Part shown: positions 8,861-17,574 of the stretch, piece by piece
Layout of the letters: each line of letters opens with the position of its first letter
Position numbering within the stretch: the stretch's first letter is position 1
NCBI RefSeq assembly: GCF_021216675.1
Contig: NZ_CP086120.1
Coordinates: 868,001 to 932,000, forward strand
DNA: 64,000 nt
Direction of reading: 5' to 3'
Source: Streptomyces gobiensis
Lineage (GTDB): Bacteria; Actinomycetota; Actinomycetes; Streptomycetales; Streptomycetaceae
The notes under the pieces: model-generated
The model's input: only the letters and a program-made list of their open reading frames with translations
What the model was told of the DNA's origin: nothing
Database searches by the model: none
Program-made: the position numbers and the translations under genes

Positions 8861-10386
8861 CAGCGGCTCCTCTCATCCAGGGAGTCCTCATCCAACTCGG
8901 CCGCGCCGCCCCGCCGCCAGGGGATCAGGGCGAGGAGGACAGCGATGAGGAGCGCACCGATGGCGACCCCCCATCCGGCCCAGAGCAGGAACGTGGTCGG
9001 GAGCTCCGCGTAGTTTTCCGCGAGCTCCTGGCGGAACGCATCCACGAGCATCCAGCCCAGCACCAGCGGGGTGATCACCCCGAGGCAGATGCGCCACCAG
9101 TGGCCGAGCCGCACCGCGGAGGTCGCGTCGGCGTTCTTCTGCAGCTGTGGCAGCCGACGCAGCAGCCATGCCACCGTCACCACGCTGACCAGCGCGGCGA
9201 GAGCGATGCCGTACTGGTTGATGAAGTGGTCGGAGGCGTCGAGTAGATAGAGCCCGGTATCGGTCGGGAACAGCACAAGGGAGGCGAGCGCCACAGCGCC
9301 GCCGCACAGGAACACCGAGGGCACCCGGCCCAGTCCGGTCCGGTCCTGCACCGCGGATACGACCACCTGCACGATGCTGATCAGCGAGGACAATCCGGCG
9401 ATCACCAGTGAACCGAAGAACAGCACCCCGAAGAAGGTGCCCAACGGCATATTGGAGATGATCGTCGGGAAGGCGATAAAGGCCAGCCCGAGACCACCCT
9501 CGACGACGTCGCCGACCTCCTTGCCGGAGTTGACGGCCAGGAAGCCCAGCGTCGAGAAGACGCCGATGCCCGCCAGCAGTTCAAAGGAGCTGTTGGCCAG
9601 ACCGGCCACCAGGGCGGAGCCGGTGAGGTCGGCGCGGCGCCGCAGATACGAGGCGTAGGTGATCATGATGCCGAAGCCGATGGACAGCGAGAAGAAGATC
9701 TGTCCGTAGGCCGCGACCCAGACCTTGCCGTCTCTGAGTGCTCCCCAGTCGGGCGAGAAGAAGGCGTCGAGACCGACGACCGCACCCTCCAGCGTCAACG
9801 CCCGGATCACCAGGATCACAAAGAAGATGACCAGCAGCGGAATAAAGATCTTGTTGGCGCGTTCAATGCCGCGCCGGACGCCGAAGACGAGGATGATCAG
9901 CACAGCCACCCAGACGGCGAGCAGCGGCCAGAACACTCCGCTGACATACGCGGACATGGCCCCGGGCTGCTCGGCGCGCTGCAGGAAGTTCACGATCAGG
10001 AACTCATCAGGGCTGTTGCCCCACTGCTGCCCGACGGAGAAGCCGACGTAGCGCACGGCATAGGCGAGGATGACCGCGTAGTAGGTGGCGATCACAAAGC
10101 AGATCGTGACCTGCCACCAGCCGATGAACTGGGCGGGACCGGCCAGTTGGCGGTAGGCCGCGGGCGGTGACTTACGGTGCTTGCGGCCGATCGTATATTC
10201 CATGATCAGCAGCGGGAGACCTGCGGTGAGCAGGGCGATGAGGTAGGGGAGCAGGAATGCTCCACCACCGTTCCTGAATGCCTCGGCTGGGAATCTCCAG
10301 ATATTGCCGAGCCCGATCGCTGAACCGATCGCGGCCAGCAGGAAGCCCGCACGAGTGCCCCACTGTTCGCGGGGTTGATTGGCCAT
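8860..10386 (-). CDS. metP: Sodium-dependent NSS/SNF-family amino-acid transporter
   Basis: 508 aa, about 12 hydrophobic segments. The N-terminus carries the hallmark GFLLAAIGSAIGLGNIWRFP (TM1, Na+ and substrate site) followed by NGGGAFLLPYL, as in LeuT/MhsT-type neurotransmitter:sodium symporters. SIGFGIMITYASYLRR (TM6 region) is also conserved. Stop codon overlaps the start of the MetS-like subunit gene, so methionine/alanine-type uptake is the best guess. Divergent from a WYL regulator across a 74-bp gap, which may control it; no operator could be recognised there. Confidence 0.92.
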   Translation of the reverse strand: MANQPREQWGTRAGFLLAAIGSAIGLGNIWRFPAEAFRNGGGAFLLPYLIALLTAGLPLLIMEYTIGRKHRKSPPAAYRQLAGPAQFIGWWQVTICFVIATYYAVILAYAVRYVGFSVGQQWGNSPDEFLIVNFLQRAEQPGAMSAYVSGVFWPLLAVWVAVLIILVFGVRRGIERANKIFIPLLVIFFVILVIRALTLEGAVVGLDAFFSPDWGALRDGKVWVAAYGQIFFSLSIGFGIMITYASYLRRRADLTGSALVAGLANSSFELLAGIGVFSTLGFLAVNSGKEVGDVVEGGLGLAFIAFPTIISNMPLGTFFGVLFFGSLVIAGLSSLISIVQVVVSAVQDRTGLGRVPSVFLCGGAVALASLVLFPTDTGLYLLDASDHFINQYGIALAALVSVVTVAWLLRRLPQLQKNADATSAVRLGHWWRICLGVITPLVLGWMLVDAFRQELAENYAELPTTFLLWAGWGVAIGALLIAVLLALIPWRRGGAAELDEDSLDERSR

Positions 10387-10460
10387 AGTTGGATTCCTTG
10401 GTGACTGTATAGGTGACTGAACGTTAGCAGCGACGCCAGCCGAAGCCGCACAATGCCTCT

Positions 10461-11465
10461 ATGCGCGCTGCCCGGCTGATCAAGATGGTGTTGTTGCTTC
10501 AGGCACGGCGGGCGATGACCGCCGCCGAACTCGCCGAGGAGCTGGAGGTATCCGAACGCACCGTAGTACGGGATGTGGCCGCGCTGTCAGAGGCTGGGGT
10601 GCCGGTATACGCAGACCGGGGACGGGCTGGCGGGTACCGGCTGGTTGGCGGCTACCGGACGCGGCTGACCGGGATGGGGCGCAGTGAGGCCGAAGCGCTG
10701 TTTCTGTCCGGGGTGCCGTCCGCGCTGCGGGACATGGGGCTCGCGGATGCGGCGTCGGCGGCGCGGCTGAAGGTGTCGGCGGCGCTCAGTCCCGAGCTGG
10801 GCGATGCGCAGAGCAGCGTGGCGCAGCGGTTTCATCTGGACGCGCCTGGCTGGTGGCAGGAGCCGGAGACCCCGGAGCTGCTGGCCGTTATCGCGGACGC
10901 GGTCTGGGACGACCGCCGGATCAGCGTGCGCTACCGCCGTCAGGACGAAGAGGCCGAGCGGGAGTTGGAGCCGTACGGGCTCGTGCTCAAGGCGGGCGTG
11001 TGGTATCTCGTGGCGGGCGTGGACGAGGACTTCCGGGTCTACCGGGTGGACCGGTTTACGGCGGTGGCCGTGGGTGAGGAGCGGTTCGTACGGGATGAGG
11101 TGTTCGATCTGCCCGGCTTCTGGGCGGAGCGTGCGGCCGCTTTCGCCCGGTCGATTCTCCGGGCGGAGGTCGTCCTGCGGCTGTCGGAGGCCGGGGCGCG
11201 GCGGCTGCGGTACACCACCGACCGGACCGCCGCGGATGAGGCCGTGGCGGAGGGCGAGCGCGACGGGCAGGGGTGGATCACCGTCACCCTGCCCGTCGAG
11301 TCACTGGAGGTGGCCTACAGTCAGCTCCTCGCCCTGGGCCCGGAGGCCGAGGTGCTGGCGCCCGCCGCGCTGCGCGAGCGCTTCGCTCAGGCGGCGGACG
11401 GGATGGCGGCGCTCTACGGACACCGGCACCTTAACCGTCACTGTCACGGCCACGGTCAGCGGTAG
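10461..11465 (+). CDS. HTH/WYL-domain transcriptional regulator
   Basis: 334 aa. N-terminal DeoR/HTH_11 winged helix (residues 1-60: LLQARRAMTAAELAEELEVS then ERTVVRDVAALSEAGVPVY), a linker, and a WYL domain (about 140-215: ISVRYRR, LEPYGLVLKAGVWYLVAGV, FRVYRVDRFTAV). A C-terminal WCX-type extension completes the family architecture. WYL domains sense ligands or nucleic acids. Divergently transcribed from metP; its 3' end overlaps the convergent SDR gene by 10 bases. Confidence 0.88.
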   Translation: MRAARLIKMVLLLQARRAMTAAELAEELEVSERTVVRDVAALSEAGVPVYADRGRAGGYRLVGGYRTRLTGMGRSEAEALFLSGVPSALRDMGLADAASAARLKVSAALSPELGDAQSSVAQRFHLDAPGWWQEPETPELLAVIADAVWDDRRISVRYRRQDEEAERELEPYGLVLKAGVWYLVAGVDEDFRVYRVDRFTAVAVGEERFVRDEVFDLPGFWAERAAAFARSILRAEVVLRLSEAGARRLRYTTDRTAADEAVAEGERDGQGWITVTLPVESLEVAYSQLLALGPEAEVLAPAALRERFAQAADGMAALYGHRHLNRHCHGHGQR

Positions 11466-12382
11466 TCAGCGGCGTTCGCGTCCTTGCCGCCGATGGCGAC
11501 CTCGGCGATATACCGCCAGGCGTCCGGCTGCGAGCCGTCGGCGTCCGTAACGCCGTATTCGCGGGCGAGCTGCCCGCTGGAAAGGGCCTGACCGTTCCAG
11601 CGCGCCACCTCGGGATCGCTCGCCAGGGCGGCCACACACCGGCCGATCAGCAGCGGCGACTCAGCGATCGCGAAGTGCGGATCCTGCTTGACCGCGTCGC
11701 GCCAGTTCTCCTCGGTCACGCCGAAGTGGTCCAGCATCTGCTCGGAGCGCAGAAAGCCGGGGGTGACGCAGACCCCCACGCCGCCGTACTCCTTCAGTTC
11801 GGCGGCGAGCCCCTGCGCCATCCGGATCGGGGCGTACTTGGCCAGGTCGTAGAAGAAGCTCTCGCGGTAGCCCTTGTTGGACTCGGCCGTGCCGTCGGTC
11901 ACCTCGATCGCCAGACCGCCGGGCCGCCGGATCAGCAGTGGCAGCGCGGCGTGGCTGGTGACCAGGTGGGTTTCCACGCCGAGCCGCAGCATCCGCAGCC
12001 CCTCGTCCAGGTCGAGCTCCCACAGCTTCTTCCCGAAGGTGAGCAGATGGTCACCGCCCCAGATGTCATTGACCAGGATGTCCAGCCGTCCTTGCTCCCG
12101 GTCGATCCGCTCGACCAGGTCCGCTACCTCCTCCGGTACGAGGTGGTCGGTACGCACCGCGATCCCGATGCCGCCCGCGGCCGTCACCTGCTCCGCTGTC
12201 TCCTCGATCGTCTCGGTGGACCGGCCGACCTCGCTCACCCGCTCGCGGGTGGTGCGGCCGGTCGCGTAGACGACCGCCCCGGCCCGCCCCAGCTCCACGG
12301 CCATCGCCCGGCCCGCGCCCCGGGTGGCGCCCGCCACCAGCGCCACCTTGCCGGTCAGCGGCTTGTGCGTGCTCACGCTCAC
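11456..12382 (-). CDS. Short-chain dehydrogenase/reductase (SDR)
   Basis: About 308 aa. Cofactor motif GATRGAGRAMAVELG fits TGxxxGxG, with ATGRTTRE after beta-2 suggesting NADP(H) preference. The usual catalytic Tyr-x3-Lys appears as YRESFFYDLAKYAPIRMA (Tyr-Asp-Leu-Ala-Lys). Substrate unknown. The frame is open to 12400, but GGGAGGAA ends nine bases before GTG 12382, so the start is placed there. Convergent with and overlapping the WYL regulator gene by 10 bases. Confidence 0.85.
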   Translation of the reverse strand: MSVSTHKPLTGKVALVAGATRGAGRAMAVELGRAGAVVYATGRTTRERVSEVGRSTETIEETAEQVTAAGGIGIAVRTDHLVPEEVADLVERIDREQGRLDILVNDIWGGDHLLTFGKKLWELDLDEGLRMLRLGVETHLVTSHAALPLLIRRPGGLAIEVTDGTAESNKGYRESFFYDLAKYAPIRMAQGLAAELKEYGGVGVCVTPGFLRSEQMLDHFGVTEENWRDAVKQDPHFAIAESPLLIGRCVAALASDPEVARWNGQALSSGQLAREYGVTDADGSQPDAWRYIAEVAIGGKDANAADYR

Positions 12383-12592
12383 GTATCTGCTTCCTCCCAC
12401 TGCGGTTCTCTGCCGCGTTATGCGTTCGAAGAGACCCTGTCAGCGATATCAGACACCTTCTGTCTGACTTTCCCCGAGAACATCCGGCATCATCCGGCAT
12501 CACCCGGGCCCCAGGGAGCACCCCGGTAACGACACAGCCGCATCTGGGTGACTCCACGTGCGTGGCGGGGCGGCAGGGCTGATGCTGGTCCC

Positions 12593-13120
12593 GTGACGAT
12601 GCACGAGGACGAGTTCTGGGAACTCATCGACAGCAGCCGGGCGGCCGCCGAGGGCGACCCGGTGGACCAGGCTGAGCTGCTTGTCGAGCGGCTTGTCCAG
12701 CTCGACCCGGAGACCGTCACCGACTTCGCCCGTCACTTCGAGGCCCGCTACAACCGCGCCTACCGCTGGGATCTGTGGGGCGCGGCCTGGGTACTGCTGG
12801 ACGGGGCCAGCGACGATGTCTTCGACGCCTTCCGCTGCTGGCTGATCGGGCAGGGCCGGGAGGTGTTCGAGGGCGCGCTGCACAATGACCCGGACGCGCT
12901 CGCCGAGCTCCTTGAGGACTTCGACGCAGAGGTCGACGGTGATGGCGAGGAACTCGGTTATGCGGCCGACGAAGCGTACGAACAGCTGATCGGGTCCGAG
13001 CTGCCGGAGCTGGGGCTGCCCGAGCCACCGGAGGAGCCGGAGGGCACGCCGATCGACTTTGAGAACGACCAGGTCATGGCGGACCGTTTCCCCAGGCTCT
13101 GGGCACGTTTCAAGGCGTGA
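12593..13120 (+). CDS. DUF4240 domain protein
   Basis: About 175 aa, very acidic. Sequence fits the DUF4240 pattern: N-terminal DEFWELIDSSRAAA, then FARHFEARYNRAYRWDLWGA, FRCWLIGQGREVFEGAL and a C-terminal EELGYAADEAYEQLIG. Function of the family is unknown; proteins are cytosolic with no signal or membrane segment. GTG 12593 or ATG 12599 are equally plausible starts; the open frame further upstream is not coding-like. Its 3' end overlaps the convergent GNAT gene by 11 bases. Confidence 0.85.
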   Translation: MTMHEDEFWELIDSSRAAAEGDPVDQAELLVERLVQLDPETVTDFARHFEARYNRAYRWDLWGAAWVLLDGASDDVFDAFRCWLIGQGREVFEGALHNDPDALAELLEDFDAEVDGDGEELGYAADEAYEQLIGSELPELGLPEPPEEPEGTPIDFENDQVMADRFPRLWARFKA

Positions 13121-13625
13121 GTCCGGCCAGCGAGCGCCCCATCAGCACATCGTCGATGTACTCACCCTCCAGCAGGAACTCCCCCGGCAGCACACCCTCC
13201 ACGGCGAATCCCTCGGAAGCGTAGAGCGCCCGCGCCGGAACGTTGTGGCTCAGCACCCGCAGGGTGATACGTACCGCTCCCTGCCGCCGGGAGGCATCCA
13301 TCGCCGACCGCAGCAGTGCCCGCGCCACACCCCTGCCCCGCGCCCAGTTGTCCACCGCGAGGCCCTGGATCTGCCGTACATGGGCATTGCTGGCGAGCGG
13401 GGTGGGCGGGACGACCCGGATATAGCCCGCGATACGGCCGTCGAGCTCAGCGATGAGATGCTGCCGGGGCGGGTGCGTCGCGTCGAAGAGCGGGCGGTAC
13501 GGGGGCCGGGGCCGTGGTGACACGGCGTGCAACGGGGACCAGATGCGCCGGTCCAGCTCGGCCAGCGGCACACCGTCGGCGGGTACGGCCGCACGGATGG
13601 TCACAGCGTGGAGCATGCGCGCCAC
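13110..13625 (-). CDS. GNAT-family N-acetyltransferase
   Basis: 171 aa. Motif A is IQGLAVDNWARGRGVARALL (RGRGVA fits Q/RxxGxG/A), followed by SHNVPARALYASEGF as motif B. C-terminal EFLLEGEYIDDVLMGRSL resembles ribosomal-protein or antibiotic acetyltransferase-type GNATs, but the acceptor cannot be assigned. It is divergent from the TIGR01777 epimerase gene across a 42-bp gap. Confidence 0.85.
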   Translation of the reverse strand: MARMLHAVTIRAAVPADGVPLAELDRRIWSPLHAVSPRPRPPYRPLFDATHPPRQHLIAELDGRIAGYIRVVPPTPLASNAHVRQIQGLAVDNWARGRGVARALLRSAMDASRRQGAVRITLRVLSHNVPARALYASEGFAVEGVLPGEFLLEGEYIDDVLMGRSLAGLTP

Positions 13626-13667
13626 TGTGCCTCGCGTTCCGCTCCCCCGTCCACCAGGATTGGTCGC

Positions 13668-14558
13668 ATGCGTATCGCGATCACCGGATCAACCGGACTT
13701 ATCGGCTCCGCCCTTGTCCGCTCGCTGCACGCCGACGGTCACGAGGTGGTGCGGCTGGTGCGGCGTCCCGCCAAGACGGGAGACGAAGTCCAGTGGGACC
13801 CCAAGGGGGGTTATGTCGATACGGCCGGGCTGGCCGGCTGCGAAGCCGTTGTCCACTTGGCGGGCGCGGGCGTCGGCGACAAGCGGTGGACGGCCGCGTA
13901 CAAGCGGGAGATCCGGGACAGCCGGGTGCTGGGCACCACCACCATCGCCGAGGCGATCGCCTCTCTTGACACCCCGCCGCACACCCTGGTGAGCGCCAGC
14001 GGCATCAACTATTACGGCGACACCGGTAACCGCGCGGTCGATGAGAGCGATCCGCCGGGCAGTGGCTTCCTCGCCGAGGTCTGCCAGGAGTGGGAGGCGG
14101 CCACGGCCCCGGCCGAGCGGGCCGGGGTACGGACCGTCCACGCCCGCAGTGGGCTGGCCGTAGCGCAGCAGGGAGGCGCCTGGGGCAGGCTCTTCCCCGT
14201 CTTCAAGGCGGGACTTGGCGGCCGGATGGGCAACGGGCGGCAGTACTGGAGCTTTATCGCGCTGCACGACCATGTCGCCGCTCTGCGCTTTGTGCTGGAC
14301 AACGCCACGGTCTCCGGGCCGGTCAATCTGACCGCCCCCGATCCGGTCACCAACCGGGAAGTGACCGCCGCCATGGGCCGGGTGCTGCGCCGGCCGACCT
14401 TCGCCGCCGTCCCGGCGCCCGTGCTGCGGCTGGCCGTCGGTGAGTTCGCCGATGATGTCCTGGGCAGCTTCCGGGTGATCCCCGTGAAGCTGCTGGAGTC
14501 CGGCTTCACTTTTGCCTTCCCCCGCATCGACGACGCGATCCGGGCGGCACTGCGGTAG
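13668..14558 (+). CDS. TIGR01777-family NAD(P)-dependent epimerase
   Basis: 296 aa. Rossmann motif MRIAITGSTGLIGSALVRSL at the N-terminus, then AVVHLAGAGVGDKRWTAAYK (the GxPxxxxRWT region typical of this family), SASGINYYGDTGN and a C-terminal domain ending in the LLESGF(T)FAFPRIDDAIR pattern seen in DUF1731/TIGR01777 proteins. Biochemical role of the family is not established. ATG 13668 is chosen because the family motif starts at this Met. A short hairpin overlaps and follows the stop. Confidence 0.9.
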   Translation: MRIAITGSTGLIGSALVRSLHADGHEVVRLVRRPAKTGDEVQWDPKGGYVDTAGLAGCEAVVHLAGAGVGDKRWTAAYKREIRDSRVLGTTTIAEAIASLDTPPHTLVSASGINYYGDTGNRAVDESDPPGSGFLAEVCQEWEAATAPAERAGVRTVHARSGLAVAQQGGAWGRLFPVFKAGLGGRMGNGRQYWSFIALHDHVAALRFVLDNATVSGPVNLTAPDPVTNREVTAAMGRVLRRPTFAAVPAPVLRLAVGEFADDVLGSFRVIPVKLLESGFTFAFPRIDDAIRAALR

Positions 14559-14584
14559 GGAGGACCCGCATCAGGGTTCCTCCC
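14558..14584 (+). terminator. Hairpin after epimerase gene
   Basis: GGGAGGACCC (14558-14567) pairs with GGGTTCCTCCC (14574-14584) with one bulged base. The following roughly 230 bases to the next start contain no recognisable gene. Confidence 0.6.
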
Positions 14585-14824
14585 GCCCACCCCGTCGCGG
14601 TTCGACCGGCCACGCCTCTACGCAACCCACCACCCACACCAACCCCAACGCTCCGGCCCGCCCCGTATCGGGGTTCGCCTCGCGTGCGACCGGCTTGCGA
14701 CCGTGCTCTGTCGCTGCGCGACTGCCCCGGACGGCCTGCCTCCGTATCGTCGTGCCGACCGAGCATTGGTCGCGCCGGTTGAGGGCATCAGCTCGGCATC
14801 GGGTTACGACCTCGGGGAGGGCAC

Positions 14825-16150
14825 GTGCTCAGCACTGCACCCATACGTCGCACGGACGCCGTGGATGTCGTCATCGTCGGAGCCGGACTCGCCGGGCTCG
14901 CCGCGGCACATCATCTGACCAGTGCCGGGCTGGCCGTCACCGTGCTGGAGGCCACCGGGCGGGTGGGCGGCCGGATGGCCACCGAGCGGTTCGACGGCTA
15001 CCGGCTCGACCAGGGCGGGCAACTCCTCTGCCCGGACTGGGCGGAGCTGACCCGCTGTCCCGGCTTGGCCGCCCTCGCCCTGCGGCCCTTCTCCCCCGGA
15101 GCGCTGATCCGGGGCGCTGACCGTACCGTGCGGATCTGTGGCAGCCGGTCGCTGCGGCCCTGCGGGAGCACAGGGGGCGCACGCCATACGCCGCGCGCCC
15201 TCACCTATGCGCTGGACGCCGCTCGGCTACGCGGCCAGCTCGCCCGGCTCGCCACTACCCCGGTGCCCCGGCTGCGTGCCCGGGCCGAACTCCCCGCCGC
15301 CCGGGCGCTGTCCGCCCGGGGCATCCGGGGGCGTACGGCCGACGCGCTGGTGCGGCCGCTGGTCGGGGCGCTGCTCTGCGACCCCGGGCTCACCACCTCC
15401 AGCCAGGTGGTTGATCTGGCGCTGCGCGACTTCGCCCGGCGCGGGCTGTGTCTGCCCGCGGGAGGCGCGGCCACGGTGCCCGAGCTGCTGGCCGGTGGGC
15501 TGCCGCCCGGTACGGTCCGTACCGGCGTACGGGCCGTCCGCATCGCGACCAACGCGGTGGAGACGGCCGCCCATGGCACGCTCGGCTGCCGCGCGGTCCT
15601 GATCGCCACCGGCGCCCAGAACGCGGCGGAGCTGCTGCCGGGGCTGCGGGTGCCGGGCTTCCACCCGGTGACCGTGCTGCACCACGCGGCGGACGCGGCG
15701 CCGCCGCCCGCCGACACCTCTCTCCTGCTGGAGGCGGACCGGCGCGGACCGGTCTCCCACACGATGGTCGCCTCAGCGGTCGATCCTTCCCGTGCCCTGC
15801 CGGGCCGTACGCTCGTGACCTCGGTGGTGCTGGGGCGAAACGCGCGTGACTCGGTCACGGCGCTCGACAAGGCGGCCCGGCCCCAACTCGGCGCGCTGCA
15901 CGGCGCGCCCGCCGAGCAGTGGGAGCTGATCGCCGCGCACCACGAGCCGTACGCCGTGCCCGCCATGCCCGCCCCGCACGACGCGCACCGGCCGGTGCGG
16001 ATGCTGTCCGGCCTCTATGTCTGCGGCGACCACCGCGATACGGGCACCCCGCAGGGTGCGCTGCACTCGGCCCGGCGGGCGGCCAGTGCGATCTGCCGGG
16101 ACTTCGGAGTCCGTACCGCCGCGCTCGCGGCGGCGCGAACAGCCGCGTAG
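14825..16150 (+). CDS. FAD-dependent amine-oxidase-like oxidoreductase
   Basis: 441 aa. N-terminal dinucleotide motif DVVIVGAGLAGLAAAHHL followed by GRVGGRMATE, the GG-doublet of protoporphyrinogen-oxidase/amine-oxidase-like flavoproteins. C-terminal FAD-binding segment is GLYVCGDHRDTGTPQGALHS. Substrate unknown; carotenoid-desaturase-like and monoamine-oxidase-like roles are both possible. GTG 14825 is preceded by GGGGAGGG at a good distance. Probably a single-gene unit. Confidence 0.85.
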   Translation: MLSTAPIRRTDAVDVVIVGAGLAGLAAAHHLTSAGLAVTVLEATGRVGGRMATERFDGYRLDQGGQLLCPDWAELTRCPGLAALALRPFSPGALIRGADRTVRICGSRSLRPCGSTGGARHTPRALTYALDAARLRGQLARLATTPVPRLRARAELPAARALSARGIRGRTADALVRPLVGALLCDPGLTTSSQVVDLALRDFARRGLCLPAGGAATVPELLAGGLPPGTVRTGVRAVRIATNAVETAAHGTLGCRAVLIATGAQNAAELLPGLRVPGFHPVTVLHHAADAAPPPADTSLLLEADRRGPVSHTMVASAVDPSRALPGRTLVTSVVLGRNARDSVTALDKAARPQLGALHGAPAEQWELIAAHHEPYAVPAMPAPHDAHRPVRMLSGLYVCGDHRDTGTPQGALHSARRAASAICRDFGVRTAALAAARTAA

Positions 16151-16277
16151 GGGTGCCTCCATGACACGTTAGGCGCCCTTCGGGCATCGCGCGCGCTGGG
16201 GAATGCGTACGGGTGCAGTCCGCCCGGACACGGTGTCGAAGAGCGGCATCGGGCACAGCGCGTGAGACCAGTAAGTC

Positions 16278-17108
16278 ATGCAATACGACAAATCCAGCTC
16301 TTCTCGCCGCATGCTGCTGCGTGGCGTCGCCTGCCTCGGGCTGCTCGGCGTCTACCGCACGGTGACCGCCCCACCAGCCCACGCACCCGGCTCGGGCATC
16401 TTCGCCGCACATCCCGACGACGCTCGTACGACCGCCGAGTCCGCCTACCGGCTGCGTCCCCTCCTGGGCACCGCCCGAATGCCACCGGCCGGGCCACAGC
16501 GGCGCCCGGTCGCCCCCCGTGAGACCGCCCAGCGCACGCTCCGCGAGCCGGGCAAGAAGATCGCCCTGACCTTCGACGATGGCCCGCACCCCCGGCAGAC
16601 CCCAGCCATCCTGCGGATCCTGCGCCAGCACGACACCCGGGCCACCTTCTTCATCATCGGCGAGAACGCCGTCTGGAACCCGGATCTGGTGAAGGCCATC
16701 GCCGAGCACGGCCATGTCATCGCCAACCACTCCTGGAGCCATCCGCAGCTCAACCGGATCCCCACCAGCCGGGTACGCAAGGAGCTGGGCCGCACCTGCG
16801 ATCTGATCGAACGCGCCCTGGGGGCCGGGCCCCGCTTGGCCCGCGCGCCGTACGGCGCCTGGCACAAGCCCTCACTGAAGATCTGTGCCGAACTGGGGAT
16901 GGAGCCTGTGGGCTGGTCCATCGACACGATGGACTGGAAAACCCCGGGGGCCAGGACCATCCGGTCGCGGGTGCTGACCGGGGCGCATCCCGGTGCGATC
17001 GTTCTGGCCCACGATGGGGGCGGCGACCGCTCGCAGACGGTCGCCGCGCTCGCCTACTATCTGCCCCGCCTGATCGATCAGGGCTACACGATGGTCCAAC
17101 TCACCTGA
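16278..17108 (+). CDS. Secreted polysaccharide deacetylase (NodB domain)
   Basis: 276 aa. N-terminus has SSSRRMLLRGVACLGLL, a twin-arginine-like export signal, then a Pro/Arg-rich linker. The NodB homology domain starts about residue 90: ALTFDDGPHPRQTP (motif 1, catalytic Asp pair), NHSWSHPQL (motif 2, metal His residues), RAPYGAWH (motif 3), WSIDTMDW and VLAHDGGGDR (motif 5 His). All CE4 catalytic residues are visible. It likely deacetylates peptidoglycan or chitin-like sugars outside the membrane. Start ATG 16278. The repeat region copy B begins directly after the stop. Confidence 0.92.
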   Translation: MQYDKSSSSRRMLLRGVACLGLLGVYRTVTAPPAHAPGSGIFAAHPDDARTTAESAYRLRPLLGTARMPPAGPQRRPVAPRETAQRTLREPGKKIALTFDDGPHPRQTPAILRILRQHDTRATFFIIGENAVWNPDLVKAIAEHGHVIANHSWSHPQLNRIPTSRVRKELGRTCDLIERALGAGPRLARAPYGAWHKPSLKICAELGMEPVGWSIDTMDWKTPGARTIRSRVLTGAHPGAIVLAHDGGGDRSQTVAALAYYLPRLIDQGYTMVQLT

Positions 17109-17541
17109 CGCCGGCTCCGCCGCACGGCGGGGATCCACCCAGCTGCAGGGGTACCGGTGGGTGGGTTTTCCCCAATTCCCGCCCCTTCCCGGCTGTGCCG
17201 GTATGCGGCTCCGCCGCGCGGCGGGGCTCCACCCGGCTGCGGGCGGTGCCGTGGGTGGGTTCCCCGTATCTCGCCCCTCCCCGGCTGTGCCAGTGTGCGG
17301 CTGCACCGCGCGGCGGGGCTTCGCCCGGCTGCGGGGGTGCCGTGGGTGGGTTCCCCGTATCCCGCCCTTTCCCGGAAACCGGGGCTTGCGCCCCGGGGCC
17401 CCGGGGTTGGTCCGGTGCGGGCCGGTGGCCGGGTTGTGCCCACCCACAGCGCCTCGCGGGGCTGCGAGTGCCCACAACACGGTGGCGCTCGGGTGGCCAC
17501 AACACCTCGGGGTCTGGGGGCGGAGCCCCCAGTTTCGGGAA
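17109..17541. repeat. Modular GC-rich intergenic repeat, copy B with three tandem units
   Basis: Three imperfect head-to-tail units of about 90-95 bases start near 17112, 17204 and 17298. Each begins CGGCTCCGCCGC(A/G)CGGCGG or a close variant, passes through a GTGGGTGGGTT block and ends in (C/T)CCCGGCTGTGCC. They are followed (17370-17480) by the degenerate TTGTGCCCAC ... GTGCCCACAACAC module also found at 3.9 and 63.7 kb, and by a further GGCCACAACACC. Noncoding; lies between a deacetylase gene and a convergent operon end. Confidence 0.8.
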
Positions 17542-17573
17542 GGGGCGGGTCAGGGGAAACAAACCCCCGCCCC
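17542..17573 (-). terminator. Terminator of the molybdoenzyme operon
   Basis: GGGGCGGG (17542-17549) pairs with CCCGCCCC (17566-17573) with a partly self-complementary interior, immediately after the stop of the minus-strand operon. Confidence 0.6.
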
Positions 17574-17574
17574 G

